Below are positions 8,668 through 18,260 of a DNA stretch of 64,000 nt, piece after piece; the first letter of the stretch is position 1, and the number at the start of each line of letters is the position of its first letter. The DNA is taken from contig PFVX01000021.1 in assembly GCA_002790835.1 (NCBI GenBank), forward strand, positions 1-64,000, read 5' to 3'. Source of the DNA: a bacterium CG_4_9_14_3_um_filter_65_15 (GTDB lineage: Bacteria; Krumholzibacteriota; Krumholzibacteriia; LZORAL124-64-63). The notes under the pieces are model-generated. The model worked only from the letters and a program-made list of their open reading frames with translations, did no database searches and was not told the origin of the DNA. The position numbers and the translations under genes are program-made.

Positions 8668-9756
8668 CTATTTGGCAACTTCCCGCACCGCCTGGATCAC
8701 CAGATCCACGTCTTCATTCGTCAGGTCCCCGTGCATGGGAAGGCTCATAATCCGGCCCGCGGCAGGACAGGCCACCGGGAACTGTTCCGCCGAGTATCCC
8801 AGGTGGGCATAAGCCGGGGTCACCGGCAAGGCCACGGGATAATGAATACCGCAGGCGATATCCTTCTCCGTCAGGTGGGCCATGACATCTTCCCGGTTGT
8901 TCACCTGGATGACATAGAGATGCCAGACGTGCTTGTTGCCCTCGGCGGTCAGGGGCACCACACAGACGTCTTTCAGCCCGGCATTGTACCGTTCGGCCAC
9001 CGCGGTGCGCCGCTGCGTCCACGCGTCCAGATGGCGCAGTTTGACCGACAGCACGGCGCCCTGGATCCCGTCCATACGGCTGTTCGTGCCCTCGAAATCG
9101 TGCTGGTACTTGATGGCGCTGCCGTGGTCGCTCCACTTGCGGATTCCGGCGGCCAGTTCGGCGTCATCGGTGCAGACGGCGCCGGCATCGCCATAGGCAC
9201 CCAGGTTCTTGCCGGGATAGAAGCTGAAGCAGGCCGCGTTCCCGAAGGTTCCCACCTTCCGCCCCTTATAGGTCGCCCCGTGGGACTGGGCACAGTCCTC
9301 GATGACCAGAAGGTCGTTGGCCTTGGCGATCGCCATGATCGGATCCATGTCGGCCGGCTGACCATACAGGTGAACCGGCGCGATGGCCCGGGTGCGGTCG
9401 GTGATGGCCGCCTCGATCTTCGCGGGGTCGATGTTGTAGGTCACCGGATCGCAGTCCACGAACACGGGAGTGGCACCGGTCAGGCCGATGCCCTCGGCGG
9501 TGGCGATGAAGGTGTTGGCGGCGGTGATGACCTCGTCCCCCGAGCCCAACCCCAGGGATTTCATGGCCAGAGTCAAAGCATCCGTACCGTTGCCCAGGCC
9601 CACGCAGTGCTCGGTGCCGATGTACTCGGCGAAGTCGGCCTCGAAGCTGCGGGAGTTGACGAAGGCACAGCTGTCCAGCACATCCTGGATGGCCGTGTTC
9701 ACCTCGTCCTTGATCGTCGCATACTGGGCCTTGAGATCCACGAAGTTGACTTTCAT
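8668..9756 (-). CDS. DegT/DnrJ/EryC1/StrS-family sugar aminotransferase
   Basis: A 362-residue PLP enzyme of the DegT fold that aminates keto-sugars bound to nucleotides. It starts [19 protein letters not shown], and has [10 protein letters not shown] (phosphate binding, about 57-66), [11 protein letters not shown] (cofactor Asp about 154) and the PLP lysine at about residue 183 in [15 protein letters not shown]. The C-terminal HLYVIQ and [15 protein letters not shown] segments are also typical. It is transcribed from its own promoter upstream of 9756 and probably supplies an amino-sugar donor for the adjacent polysaccharide operon. Whether it makes a 3- or 4-amino sugar cannot be told. Confidence 0.92.
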   Translation of the reverse strand: MKVNFVDLKAQYATIKDEVNTAIQDVLDSCAFVNSRSFEADFAEYIGTEHCVGLGNGTDALTLAMKSLGLGSGDEVITAANTFIATAEGIGLTGATPVFVDCDPVTYNIDPAKIEAAITDRTRAIAPVHLYGQPADMDPIMAIAKANDLLVIEDCAQSHGATYKGRKVGTFGNAACFSFYPGKNLGAYGDAGAVCTDDAELAAGIRKWSDHGSAIKYQHDFEGTNSRMDGIQGAVLSVKLRHLDAWTQRRTAVAERYNAGLKDVCVVPLTAEGNKHVWHLYVIQVNNREDVMAHLTEKDIACGIHYPVALPVTPAYAHLGYSAEQFPVACPAAGRIMSLPMHGDLTNEDVDLVIQAVREVAK

Positions 9757-9963
9757 TTCCCGGCTCCTCGGCGTAGGGGCTTCGTGCTCGGCAGGGTTCG
9801 GGACCCGGCCTCAATATCGTTCCTGAATTGTCATCGTCAACGTTAAGCGCGGGTTAACGGTAATTTTAACCCGTCGACGATTCCCTTATGGTTCGTCGTC
9901 GAACCGGCAATCTGCTATCATGGCCGCTGTCGCACGCAGAAAACCCGACCCGAGGCGAATTTC
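9757..9963. promoter_or_regulatory. Divergent control region with two palindromes
   Basis: This 207-base region lies between the aminotransferase (minus) and the sulfatase-like gene (plus). On the minus strand TTGACG (9840-9835), 18 bases, then TATTGA (9816-9811) is a plausible promoter. Two perfect palindromes lie between the genes: CGGGTTAA/TTAACCCG at 9850-9857 and 9866-9873, and GGTTCG/CGAACC at 9890-9895 and 9900-9905. Either could bind a dimeric regulator. The binding protein is not identified. Confidence 0.45.
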
Positions 9964-11331
9964 GTGAAGAACATCCTGCTCATCGTCATCGATACCCTGC
10001 GCCCCGACCATCTGGGGTGCTATGGCTACGGGCGGCCCACCTCGCCGAACCTTGACCGTCTCGCGGCGGGAGGAACCCGCCTGGACGCCCTGTGGTCGGT
10101 TTCCAATTTCACGGCGCCGGCCTTCACCTCCCTGTTCACCGGCTTGCACCCGCACCACCACGGTGTATTCGATTTCACTTCGCAGGCCGCCTCCTCACCG
10201 CTGGCCGGAGTCATCGAAGGCAACCAGATGGAAACCGCCGGCGTGGTGACCTTCCGGTTCTTCCAGAACCTCCTGCGCAACATCTGGGGTCCCATCGAGG
10301 CCGTGACCGACACGCGCGGGTTCGATTTCAGCAAAAATCTCCCCCTCGACGTCACGGCTTCGGCCCTGGAATGGCTCGGCGCACGGCAACAAGGCGAAAG
10401 TCCGTTCTGCCTCTTCCTCCATTACGACGGCCCCCACACCCCGTTCCGCATGCCCGACGAGCATGCCGACGTTTTCGACTCCCAGGCCGCACGCGGCGCC
10501 GACCCCGCCGTCACCGACCTGCTGTTTCCGCGCGCCGAGCGCCTGGATCCCGGTCGGCGCAAAACGACCATGTTCAGGTTCATGAAGGACGTCAACTGGG
10601 GGCGCCGCAAACTCGACCCGGCGACCCTGCAGTGGATCATCGACAAGTATGACGCGGCGGTCCGGTACAACGACCTGGCCGTGGGCAATCTGCTGGCCGG
10701 GTTGGACGATCTGGGCCTGTCCGACGACACCGTGGTGGCCGTCCTGTCCGATCACGGGGAAGAGTTCCTGGAGCATGGTGGATTCGCCCACGGCGGCATT
10801 CACCTGTACGAGGAGGTCGTCCGCACCGTCGGCATCATCCGTGACCCCGGAAAACCGGCAGGCGGGACCGCCATCACCCGACCGACCAGCCAGGTCCAAA
10901 TGCTTGCGGCCCTCCTGGAAATGGCCGGAGCGGCAGGGGCGCCGGCCACGGATCTGGGCAATCTGATGGCTGGCTCCCGGCAAGAACCCGGCCCCGTCTT
11001 CTGCCACGGCAAATCGAAGATCGCCGTGCGCCGGGGAGACCACAAACTCGTCGTTCCGAGGCCCAACCCGTCCCTGGATCGCATCACCCGGCTGAAGATG
11101 TGGATCAACATGGCCCGGCAGCGGAAGCTCGGCTCCGAGATCTTCGACCTGGCCCGGGATCCCCGGGAGACGAGAAACCTGATCAACGACAAGGAATTGA
11201 GGCGAGGTCTCCAGGCGATTCTGGATGAGCATCTTGCCGCGCCCGTTCCCGGCCCTCTCGGCAACCACGACCTTTCGGACGCTGAACGCCGGCGCATCGA
11301 GAAGGAAATGCGGGATCTGGGTTACATGTGA
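9964..11331 (+). CDS. Sulfatase / alkaline-phosphatase-superfamily enzyme with threonine at the nucleophile position
   Basis: A 455-residue alkaline-phosphatase-fold enzyme. The metal-binding start is VIDTLRPDHLGCYGYGRPTS (first Asp pair), and VLSDHGEEFLEHGGFAHG carries the second metal set. At the site where sulfatases have Cys/Ser-x-Pro-x-Arg, this protein reads TAPAFTSLFTG: threonine replaces the formylglycine residue and phenylalanine replaces arginine. A thiol- or serine-derived formylglycine is therefore not possible, and Thr would act as in phosphoethanolamine or phosphoglycerol transferases. The start is GTG at 9964 with GAGG upstream. No signal peptide is visible. The setting suggests a polysaccharide or lipid head-group modification. 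Confidence 0.82.
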   Translation: MKNILLIVIDTLRPDHLGCYGYGRPTSPNLDRLAAGGTRLDALWSVSNFTAPAFTSLFTGLHPHHHGVFDFTSQAASSPLAGVIEGNQMETAGVVTFRFFQNLLRNIWGPIEAVTDTRGFDFSKNLPLDVTASALEWLGARQQGESPFCLFLHYDGPHTPFRMPDEHADVFDSQAARGADPAVTDLLFPRAERLDPGRRKTTMFRFMKDVNWGRRKLDPATLQWIIDKYDAAVRYNDLAVGNLLAGLDDLGLSDDTVVAVLSDHGEEFLEHGGFAHGGIHLYEEVVRTVGIIRDPGKPAGGTAITRPTSQVQMLAALLEMAGAAGAPATDLGNLMAGSRQEPGPVFCHGKSKIAVRRGDHKLVVPRPNPSLDRITRLKMWINMARQRKLGSEIFDLARDPRETRNLINDKELRRGLQAILDEHLAAPVPGPLGNHDLSDAERRRIEKEMRDLGYM

Positions 11332-11346
11332 TCACAAAATTCTCAT

Positions 11347-11376
11347 GTTGGTATTCAGCCACCCGACAATGATAAT
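11347..11376 (+). promoter_or_regulatory. Putative sigma-70 promoter for the MBOAT/SGNH genes
   Basis: TTGGTA at 11348-11353, exactly 17 bases, then GATAAT at 11371-11376. It is followed by about 95 untranslated bases before the MBOAT start at 11477. No other feature is visible in the 145-base gap. Confidence 0.45.
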
Positions 11377-11476
11377 ATCCGGAACCCGTCATTTGAGCGG
11401 ACCGGATTGTCGCGCTCCCAGGCGGGCCTACCACCAACAACTCCTTGACCCTTGCTGATCGTGACGGACGGCACAG

Positions 11477-12913
11477 ATGCTCTTCAATTCGGTTATTTTC
11501 CTGGTCTTCGCGGCGGTGTTCTTCGCCCTGTGGCCGGTGATCAAGCCCTATCGGCAGCCCCGTTACGTCTTCCTGGTGGCCGCATCGTTCCTGTTCTACG
11601 GCTGGTGGGACTGGCGTTTCCTGTTCCTGATCCTCGCCAGCGGGCTTCTCGACTACATCTCCGGGCTGGGCATGGCCGCTCATCCCGACCGGAAAAAACT
11701 ATACCTCGGGCTATCCATCCTCGGCAACATCGGCTCCCTGATGGTTTTCAAATACAGCGGGTTCTTCGCCGAGAACATCGGTTTCGTCCTCACCCTGGCG
11801 GGAATGGACGTCGACCTGAAATCCCGGATTCCCGATTTCGTTTTGATCCTGCCCGTCGGCATCAGCTTCTACACCTTCCAGTCCATGAGCTACACCATCG
11901 ACATCTACAAGGGCCAGCTCAAACCCACCCATAACCCGTTCCACTTCTTCGCGTACCTGTCCCTGTTCCCCCAGCTTGTGGCCGGCCCCATCATCCGGGC
12001 CGCCGACCTCTTGCCCCAGCTGGAAAGGGAAAGCCATACCACCGAACAGGACCGGTGGGACGGCCTGCATCTGGTCGTGCACGGTTTCGCCAAGAAGGTC
12101 CTGATCGCCGACAACCTGGCCTATTACGTCACCGAGGCCTTCAACAATCCGATTCACTCGCCGAACAGTCTCTACTGGTGGGTGATCATGACCGCCTTCG
12201 CCTTCCAGATTTATTGCGATTTCAGCGGCTACAGCGACATCGCGCGAGGCCTGGCCAAGTGGCTTGGCTATGATTTCATGGTGAACTTCAACCACCCCTA
12301 TATCGCCACCTCCCTGCGTGAGTTCTGGACCCGCTGGCACATCTCCCTGTCCACGTGGTTTCGCGATTACGTTTACATTCCCCTGGGCGGGTCTCGTCAC
12401 GGAGCCCTGAAGTCCGAAATCAACATGTGGATCACCATGCTCGTCTCCGGTTTCTGGCATGGGGCGGCGTGGAACTTCATCATCTGGGGCGGTCTGCATG
12501 CGGCCGGAGCGACGGTCGAAAGGTTCACGAAATGGCCGCAGAAGGTCATGGCCTGGCCCGGTGGCCGTTACCTGGCTTCGACCCTGTTGCTGATCCAGGT
12601 GTGGGTGACGTGGGTCTTTTTCCGGGCCAACACCCTGGAACAGGCGGCCTCGATCGTGGGCAGCCTGTTCTCCTTCCACGGAGGCACCGATGGCCTGATG
12701 TATGACCTGGGCGGGGTCAAACTCATGAATATCGGTGTGATCGTCGCCATCGCCGCCTTGCGGGAATTCTGGTTCTTCATGCACTGGAACGAGCGGGAAT
12801 TCTTGCCGCAGGCCATTCGGCCTCCGGTTCAGACCGCCGCCATGGCCGCGATCATCGTCGCCTGCGTATTTTTCCGCGGGCCGGGCAGTCAGTTCATCTA
12901 CTTCCAGTTCTAG
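11477..12913 (+). CDS. MBOAT-family O-acyltransferase (AlgI type)
   Basis: A 478-residue polytopic membrane protein of the MBOAT/AlgI family, which moves acyl groups from cytoplasmic donors across the inner membrane to exported polysaccharides. Family marks are LFNSVIFLVF at the start, GISFYTFQSMSYTIDIYKG, WHISLSTWFRDYVYIPLGGS and the catalytic-histidine segment VSGFWHGAAWNFIIWGGLH. About ten hydrophobic segments are visible, and the length fits AlgI/DltB/PatA-type proteins. The next gene encodes an SGNH-like protein eight bases downstream, the usual partner. The polysaccharide operon nearby is the likely target. Confidence 0.93.
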   Translation: MLFNSVIFLVFAAVFFALWPVIKPYRQPRYVFLVAASFLFYGWWDWRFLFLILASGLLDYISGLGMAAHPDRKKLYLGLSILGNIGSLMVFKYSGFFAENIGFVLTLAGMDVDLKSRIPDFVLILPVGISFYTFQSMSYTIDIYKGQLKPTHNPFHFFAYLSLFPQLVAGPIIRAADLLPQLERESHTTEQDRWDGLHLVVHGFAKKVLIADNLAYYVTEAFNNPIHSPNSLYWWVIMTAFAFQIYCDFSGYSDIARGLAKWLGYDFMVNFNHPYIATSLREFWTRWHISLSTWFRDYVYIPLGGSRHGALKSEINMWITMLVSGFWHGAAWNFIIWGGLHAAGATVERFTKWPQKVMAWPGGRYLASTLLLIQVWVTWVFFRANTLEQAASIVGSLFSFHGGTDGLMYDLGGVKLMNIGVIVAIAALREFWFFMHWNEREFLPQAIRPPVQTAAMAAIIVACVFFRGPGSQFIYFQF

Positions 12914-12921
12914 GGGTGATG

Positions 12922-13842
12922 ATGAAGAGCGAGCGCATTCTGGGAACCTTCCTTTTGACGGTGATCGGCCTGATTATTCTTGCGGTTCTGCGCCCATCTT
13001 CTCCCAATCCCTTGGAAGATACCCGCGCCCGGGAGGCCTGGTTCTTCATCAACAAGACACACCAGGACAAGAAGTACGATTGTGTGATTTTGGGTGATTC
13101 CAGGGGACTGCGGGGGTTGTCGCCCACAGTCATGATGGAGAGTCTCCAGGATCTCGATATCTTCAATTTCTCATTCAAGGCCGGCGGCATGAACAAGGAG
13201 ATGTTCACGGCTACCGAAAACCTATTGGATTCCAATTCACCACGACCCGTCATCCTCCTGGCCCCTACTGCTCTGGCGTTCATGCCGGAGAAAACCGCCA
13301 ATTCCCAGTATCACGAATACTTGCACAAACCCTGGGACCAGGTCTGGTTATACCAAAATGTTCCGGTCCTGGCCGAGTGGTTCCAACCTCTTTCGCCTTC
13401 GCTGTTCTTCCGCCGGGAGTTCAATATCCAGCCCAAAAAAAGTCTGTGTCAAATCTTTCACGCGGAAGGGTGGATTGAATCCGACCAGCAGCCCCACGAC
13501 GACCTGAGTGACCTCACCGCCACGAGGGAGCGCATGAGCGGGCATCTTGTCGATACCACCATGATCGACGAATTCATGGCCGGTACCGCCGCATGGACCT
13601 CACGCGGCATCACGGTGCTGGCATTCCTCCCGCCGTCATATCCGCCTCGGATCGCCGCCGAAAACCGCATCTCCCAATTCGATGTGCAGAAGTTCCGTGC
13701 CCGTTTCGAACAAGCCGGAGGCATCTGGCTGGACATTCCCCAGGATGGTTTCGATTCCTACGACGGCAGCCATCTCACGGCCGATTCCGCCCGCAAACTG
13801 TCGCGCATGGTAGCCACGGCCTGCGCCGAAGTGCTATACTGA
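12922..13842 (+). CDS. Membrane-anchored SGNH-hydrolase-like protein, partner of the MBOAT acyltransferase
   Basis: About 306 residues with an N-terminal membrane anchor (residues about 7-25, ILGTFLLTVIGLIILAVL). It then has an SGNH-type block I, DCVILGDSRGLRGLSP, and a C-terminal DGSHLTADSARKLS supplying the Asp and His of a Ser-Asp-His set. This matches the AlgJ/AlgX/DltD-like proteins that accept the acyl group from an MBOAT protein in the periplasm. Three possible starts overlap (GTG 12916, ATG 12919, ATG 12922); the last has AGGGG at best spacing. The middle of the protein is not recognised. Confidence 0.7.
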   Translation: MKSERILGTFLLTVIGLIILAVLRPSSPNPLEDTRAREAWFFINKTHQDKKYDCVILGDSRGLRGLSPTVMMESLQDLDIFNFSFKAGGMNKEMFTATENLLDSNSPRPVILLAPTALAFMPEKTANSQYHEYLHKPWDQVWLYQNVPVLAEWFQPLSPSLFFRREFNIQPKKSLCQIFHAEGWIESDQQPHDDLSDLTATRERMSGHLVDTTMIDEFMAGTAAWTSRGITVLAFLPPSYPPRIAAENRISQFDVQKFRARFEQAGGIWLDIPQDGFDSYDGSHLTADSARKLSRMVATACAEVLY

Positions 13843-13879
13843 GGCTTGAACCACCCCTGAAAGCCCGAAAGGAAGCACC

Positions 13880-14866
13880 ATGTCTCCGGTTCAAGCCCGG
13901 TTGTTCCGCTTTGTGTTGCCTCTGGCGGCGGCCTTGACCCTGTGCCTGGCTGTGGGCCTGACTGTTCGCGCCGAAGAAATGCCCAAACCTGCGGATCCCG
14001 ATTTCGTCTTCCTGCGCACGACCTTCGACTGCACCCCCCGCCAGACCCTGACCGTCAACCCGGGATTCGCCCTGACCATCGTCGACAGCACCTTCGGCAC
14101 CGGAACCGTGGACGGTTACGCCTGCAGCCCCTGGAGCGAGACCGGACCCGAGGCCTCCTACGCATTGACCATCGAAGCGCCGGTCGTCCTCTTTGCCGCA
14201 TTGCGCAACCTGGGCGAAAGGGATCTGGACCTCTTCCTGCTTTCGGCCTGCGACAACGAGGCCTGTCTGGCAGCCGCCAACATCGAATTCGAATACGTGC
14301 TCGAACCGGGGACCTACACCCTCGTGGTCGACGGGTTCGCCCAACCCCAACCCCAGGCCGGGGACTTCACCCTCGAGTTGTCCGCTCGGGAACCGGGTTT
14401 GCCTGGGGAGGTTTGCAGCACAGCCCTGACCGAGGCCTGCCAGGTGGGAACCACGGATCTGGACGGCGACCTGGAAGGTCAGGCCGACCAGGTCCACTCC
14501 AACCCCTGCAGCCCGATCCTGGCGGCTTCGGGGGAGCAGTGGTACGCCGTGACCGTCGCCGCCTACCACGAGTTCACGGCCACCTTGTTGGACATCCCCG
14601 CCAGCTTGGACCCCATCCTGTGGCTGTTTTCGGCCTGCAGCCCGGACGCCGAATGCATGCTCTGGGCCGACGCCAAGACGGCCGGCCAGGCCGAAAGCCT
14701 GACCTGGTCCAACAACGATTTCAACGACGCCACGGTTTACCTCGGGGTGGACGCCGCCCTGGCCCCGGAAACCGGCGCAGGCACTTTCAGCCTGCAATTG
14801 CGCTGTCAGACCATGGTGCCGGCGCAGCAAAAGAGCTTCGGATCCATCAAAGCCACCTACCGGTAA
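13880..14866 (+). CDS. Secreted protein with two PPC-like beta domains and a short C-terminal motif
   Basis: A 328-residue exported protein. The signal peptide is residues 1-30 (core FVLPLAAALTLCLAVGLTV, then VRA-EE). Two similar halves follow, each with an 'S-A-C-x2-x-A/E-C' cysteine pair (LFLLSACDNEACLAA and LWLFSACSPDAECMLWA). That spacing and the YTLVVDGFAQP / DFTLEL strands resemble bacterial pre-peptidase C-terminal (PPC) domains. The last residues are KSFGSIKATYR. A very similar ending, DTWGGVKSLFR, closes the unrelated secreted protein at 45118-45837. Function unknown; probably an envelope or extracellular protein. AAAGGAAG precedes the ATG. Confidence 0.75.
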   Translation: MSPVQARLFRFVLPLAAALTLCLAVGLTVRAEEMPKPADPDFVFLRTTFDCTPRQTLTVNPGFALTIVDSTFGTGTVDGYACSPWSETGPEASYALTIEAPVVLFAALRNLGERDLDLFLLSACDNEACLAAANIEFEYVLEPGTYTLVVDGFAQPQPQAGDFTLELSAREPGLPGEVCSTALTEACQVGTTDLDGDLEGQADQVHSNPCSPILAASGEQWYAVTVAAYHEFTATLLDIPASLDPILWLFSACSPDAECMLWADAKTAGQAESLTWSNNDFNDATVYLGVDAALAPETGAGTFSLQLRCQTMVPAQQKSFGSIKATYR

Positions 14867-15013
14867 GCCGCCCCGGGAGCGCCGCTCTCAGCGAAATGTT
14901 GACCGGCGGCCGGGTTTTTTCTACAGTTGACCTCCGCCTGCCCTCCCGGAGCATGATTCGGCCAGGCAGCCCTCCTATCGTTCAGGAAGCAACACACCAC
15001 GGAAGGTGTCCCC
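14867..15013 (+). terminator. Possible terminator and spacer before topoisomerase VI
   Basis: GCCGCC just after the stop codon can pair with GGCGGC near 14910, followed by CCGGG and a run of six T at about 14919. The loop is long (over 30 bases), so this is a weak terminator call. TTGACC at about 14927 may be a -35 element for the next gene, but no convincing -10 was found. Confidence 0.35.
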
Positions 15014-16699
15014 ATGGCCGCACCCCAGCGAAAGCGCGCGAACGGCACCGCCGAGAGCATGGCGAGCAAGCAGCGGGAAATCTCCATCAGCGAGTTTTTC
15101 ACCAAGAACCGTCATCTGCTGGGTTTCGATTCGCCGGCCAAGGCCCTGCTGACCACCATCAAGGAAGCCGTGGACAACAGCCTGGACGCCTGCGAGGAGG
15201 CGGGTTTCGCGCCGCGGCTGTACGTGGAGATCAAACCCGACCGTCCGGCGGGCAAGAACCTGGAACTGACGGCCGATAGTGGAGAAAAAGCCGCCAACGG
15301 AAACCAGAACGGGAAAAACGGCAAGACCGCGGCGACGGCCCGCGGCGCGCGCAACGAGGAGCGCTACAAGGTCATCGTCGAGGACAACGGGCCGGGCATC
15401 GTCCAGGCCCAGATTCCCAAGATCTTCGGCAAGCTGCTGTACGGGTCAAAATTCCACAGCCTCAAGCAGAGCCGTGGCCAGCAGGGCATCGGCATCTCCG
15501 CCGCCGGGATGTACGGCCAGCTGACGACCGGACGACCGGTGACCATCTACAGCCGCACCGGGCCGACGGAGCCGGCGCACCGCTTCCAGATCATGCTGGA
15601 CATGAAGAAGAACGAACCGGTGATCCTCTCGGGGGACGAGACCGTCTGGGAGAAGGAGCACGGCACGCGCATCGAGATCACCTTGACCGGAAGCTACAAG
15701 CGCGGCCAGCACTCGGTGGACAACTATCTCGAACAGACCGCCATCGCCAACCCGCACCTTCACCTGACCTACAAGGACCCCAAGGGCGAGACGGTCATCC
15801 GCGCCAACGCCACCACCGAGATGCCCCCCGAGGCCGCCGAGATCCAGCCGCACCCCTACGGCGTCGAGCTCGGCATCCTATCGCGCATGCTCACCGACAC
15901 CAAGTGCCGCAACCTCACCAGCTTCCTCAAGGAGGAATTCTGCAAGGTCGGCCCCAAGACCGCCGAGAACATTCTCGCCGAAGCCGACCTGCCGGCCCGC
16001 AAAAACCCCAAGCGGCTGGTGCAGGACGACATCCAGAAGCTGCTCGATGGCATCGCCGCGACGAAGATCTCCTCCCCGCCCACCGATTGCCTGTCCCCCA
16101 TCGGCGAAGAGCTGGTGATGGCCGGGCTCAAAAGCGGGGTCGAGGCCGATTTCTACACCTCGGTCACCCGTCCGGCGTCCGTCTACCGGGGCAACCCCTT
16201 CCAGATCGAGGTGGGGTTGGCCTACGGCGGCAAGCTGCCGGGAGACGAGCTGGCCACGGTCATGCGCTTCGCCAACCGCGTGCCCCTGCTGTACCAGGCC
16301 TCGGCCTGCGGTATCCACAAATCCATCCTGACCAGCAACTGGCGCAGCTACGGCCTGCAGCAGAGCCGGGGCGCGCTGCCCACCGGCCCGCTGGTGATCC
16401 TGGTGCACATGGCCTCGGTATGGGTGCCGTTCACCTCCGAGAGCAAGGAAGCGGTGGCGCACTACCCCGAGATCATCAAGGAGCTCAAGCTGGGCCTGCA
16501 GGAAGCCGGGCGCCGTCTGCAACGCCACATCCGGCGGCGCGAACGCGAAAAGGACGCAGCCAAAAAGCAGAACTACATCCAGAAGTACATCCCCCACATC
16601 GGCGACGCCCTGCAGGAGATCCTGGGGATCGACGACGCCGAAAGGGAAGAGATCATCACCACCCTGACCGACACGCTCGAGCGCAGCCGCAAGCTCTGA
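15014..16699 (+). CDS. top6B: DNA topoisomerase VI subunit B
   Basis: A 561-residue GHKL ATPase subunit of type IIB topoisomerase, which drives DNA strand passage. The ATP site is complete: N-box [14 protein letters not shown] (about 48-62), G1 VEDNGPGI, G2 [35 protein letters not shown] is the H2TH domain, and the transducer domain follows with [18 protein letters not shown]. Between the first strands of the ATPase fold it carries an extra Asn/Gly/Lys-rich insert (about 83-117, after [11 protein letters not shown]), which archaeal proteins normally lack. GGAAGG precedes the ATG. The A subunit lies 1.6 kb downstream, separated by an M32 peptidase gene. Topoisomerase VI is mostly archaeal and patchy in bacteria. 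Confidence 0.93.
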   Translation: MAAPQRKRANGTAESMASKQREISISEFFTKNRHLLGFDSPAKALLTTIKEAVDNSLDACEEAGFAPRLYVEIKPDRPAGKNLELTADSGEKAANGNQNGKNGKTAATARGARNEERYKVIVEDNGPGIVQAQIPKIFGKLLYGSKFHSLKQSRGQQGIGISAAGMYGQLTTGRPVTIYSRTGPTEPAHRFQIMLDMKKNEPVILSGDETVWEKEHGTRIEITLTGSYKRGQHSVDNYLEQTAIANPHLHLTYKDPKGETVIRANATTEMPPEAAEIQPHPYGVELGILSRMLTDTKCRNLTSFLKEEFCKVGPKTAENILAEADLPARKNPKRLVQDDIQKLLDGIAATKISSPPTDCLSPIGEELVMAGLKSGVEADFYTSVTRPASVYRGNPFQIEVGLAYGGKLPGDELATVMRFANRVPLLYQASACGIHKSILTSNWRSYGLQQSRGALPTGPLVILVHMASVWVPFTSESKEAVAHYPEIIKELKLGLQEAGRRLQRHIRRREREKDAAKKQNYIQKYIPHIGDALQEILGIDDAEREEIITTLTDTLERSRKL

Positions 16700-16713
16700 G
16701 AAGGGAGATCCCG

Positions 16714-18222
16714 GTGACCGACGCCTACGGCCGACTGCTTGACCTCTACCGCGAGATCCACGATCTGGGCGGCATCATGGGCCTGTTGGAGTGGGACCAG
16801 GAAGTCGTGATGCCCCCGCGGGGTGTGGCCGGCCGGGCCCGCCAGCAAGCCACCGTGGCCGGCCTGCAGCACGACCTCATGGTCGCACCGGAGCTGGGAA
16901 ATCTGCTGGACGAGGCGGCCGCAGCCCTCCCCGAGAGCGACGACCCCTGGCCCCGGGCCAACCTGCGCGAACTGAAGCGCCGGCGCGATCGCGCGGTCAA
17001 GGTGCCGCGCCGCCTGGTTGCCGAGTTGGCGGAGGAAGGCAGCCTGGCCCAGAGTGCGTGGGCCGAAGCCCGCGCCAAGAACGAGTGGCCCCTCTTCGCG
17101 CCCCGTCTGAAGCGCCTGGTCGACTTGCGGCGCGAGGAGGCCGACGCCGTGGGCTGGAATACCGAGCGCTACGACGCCCTGCTGGACGAGTACGAACCGG
17201 GCGCCAAAGCCGCCGAGATGGAGACCCTGTTCACCTCCCTGCGCGAAGGCCTCGTGCCGGTGCTGGATGCCCTGCGCGGCGCTCCGGCACCCCCGACAGA
17301 CGACCTCTGGCGGGGGACCTTCGCCGCCGCCGACCAGGATCGGCTCGGCCGCATCGTGCTCGAGACCATGGGTTACGACTTCACCGCCGGACGTCTGGAC
17401 GCCTCGACCCACCCCTTCACCCAGGGGTTCAACCCCGGCGACGTGCGCGTGACCTCCCGCTACGACGAGGGCGACTTGCAGACGGGATTGTATGCCAGCA
17501 TGCACGAAGGGGGGCACGCCCTGTACGAAATGGGCTTGCCGGCCGACCACACCGGCGAGCCCGCCGGTTCGGCGATCAGCCTGGGCATCCACGAATCCCA
17601 GTCGCGGACGTGGGAGAACCTGGTGGGCCGCGGCCGTCCCTTCGTGGGCTGGCTGCAGGGCCGGCTGGCCGACACCTGGCCCCAGACCTTCGGCGCCGTC
17701 GCCGCTGACGACCTCTACCGCGCGGCCAACGTCGTGCGGCCCTCCCTGATCCGCATCGAGGCCGACGAGGTCACCTACAACCTGCACATCGTCCTGCGCA
17801 TGGAGATCGAGCGGGCCCTGGTGGGTGGAGACGTGCAGGTGGACGACCTGCCCGGCCTGTGGCGCGAGAAGGTGCGGCGATACCTCGACCTGGACGTTCC
17901 CACCGACCGCCAGGGCGTGCTGCAGGACATCCACTGGTCGCTGGGCCTGTTCGGCTACTTCCCGACCTACGCCCTGGGCAACCTGTACGGGGCCCAGTTC
18001 CATGCGGCGGCGCGCAAGCACATCCCGGATCTGGACGCACAACTGGCCAGAGGCGAAACCTCCGGCCTGCTGGGCTGGCTTCGCACCAACGTGCACGGCC
18101 CGGCCAGCCTGTACCCGGCCGAGGATCTGTGCCGGCGGGTGACGGGCGAGCCTCTTTCGACCGGCCCGTTCCTGGCGCACGTGCGCGCAAAGTTCGGCGA
18201 CATCTACGGCGTCGCCCTCTGA
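16714..18222 (+). CDS. M32-family metallocarboxypeptidase (thermostable carboxypeptidase 1 type)
   Basis: A 502-residue zinc carboxypeptidase of the M32 family, which removes C-terminal residues from peptides in the cytoplasm; the length is normal. The N-terminus GRLLDLYREIHDLGGIMGLLEWDQEVVMPPRG is typical. The zinc motif HEGGH is at about 264-268 in YASMHEGGHALYE, and the third-ligand region is IHESQSRTWENLVGR. TYNLHIVLRMEIERAL and FPTYALGNLYGAQ near the end are also family signatures. The start is GTG at 16714 with AAGGGAG upstream, 14 bases after the top6B stop. It sits between the two topoisomerase VI genes and is probably co-transcribed; no functional link is known. Confidence 0.93.
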   Translation: MTDAYGRLLDLYREIHDLGGIMGLLEWDQEVVMPPRGVAGRARQQATVAGLQHDLMVAPELGNLLDEAAAALPESDDPWPRANLRELKRRRDRAVKVPRRLVAELAEEGSLAQSAWAEARAKNEWPLFAPRLKRLVDLRREEADAVGWNTERYDALLDEYEPGAKAAEMETLFTSLREGLVPVLDALRGAPAPPTDDLWRGTFAAADQDRLGRIVLETMGYDFTAGRLDASTHPFTQGFNPGDVRVTSRYDEGDLQTGLYASMHEGGHALYEMGLPADHTGEPAGSAISLGIHESQSRTWENLVGRGRPFVGWLQGRLADTWPQTFGAVAADDLYRAANVVRPSLIRIEADEVTYNLHIVLRMEIERALVGGDVQVDDLPGLWREKVRRYLDLDVPTDRQGVLQDIHWSLGLFGYFPTYALGNLYGAQFHAAARKHIPDLDAQLARGETSGLLGWLRTNVHGPASLYPAEDLCRRVTGEPLSTGPFLAHVRAKFGDIYGVAL

Positions 18223-18260
18223 CCGACAACACGGTTCCGGCATGGTGCCGGACTGGAAGG

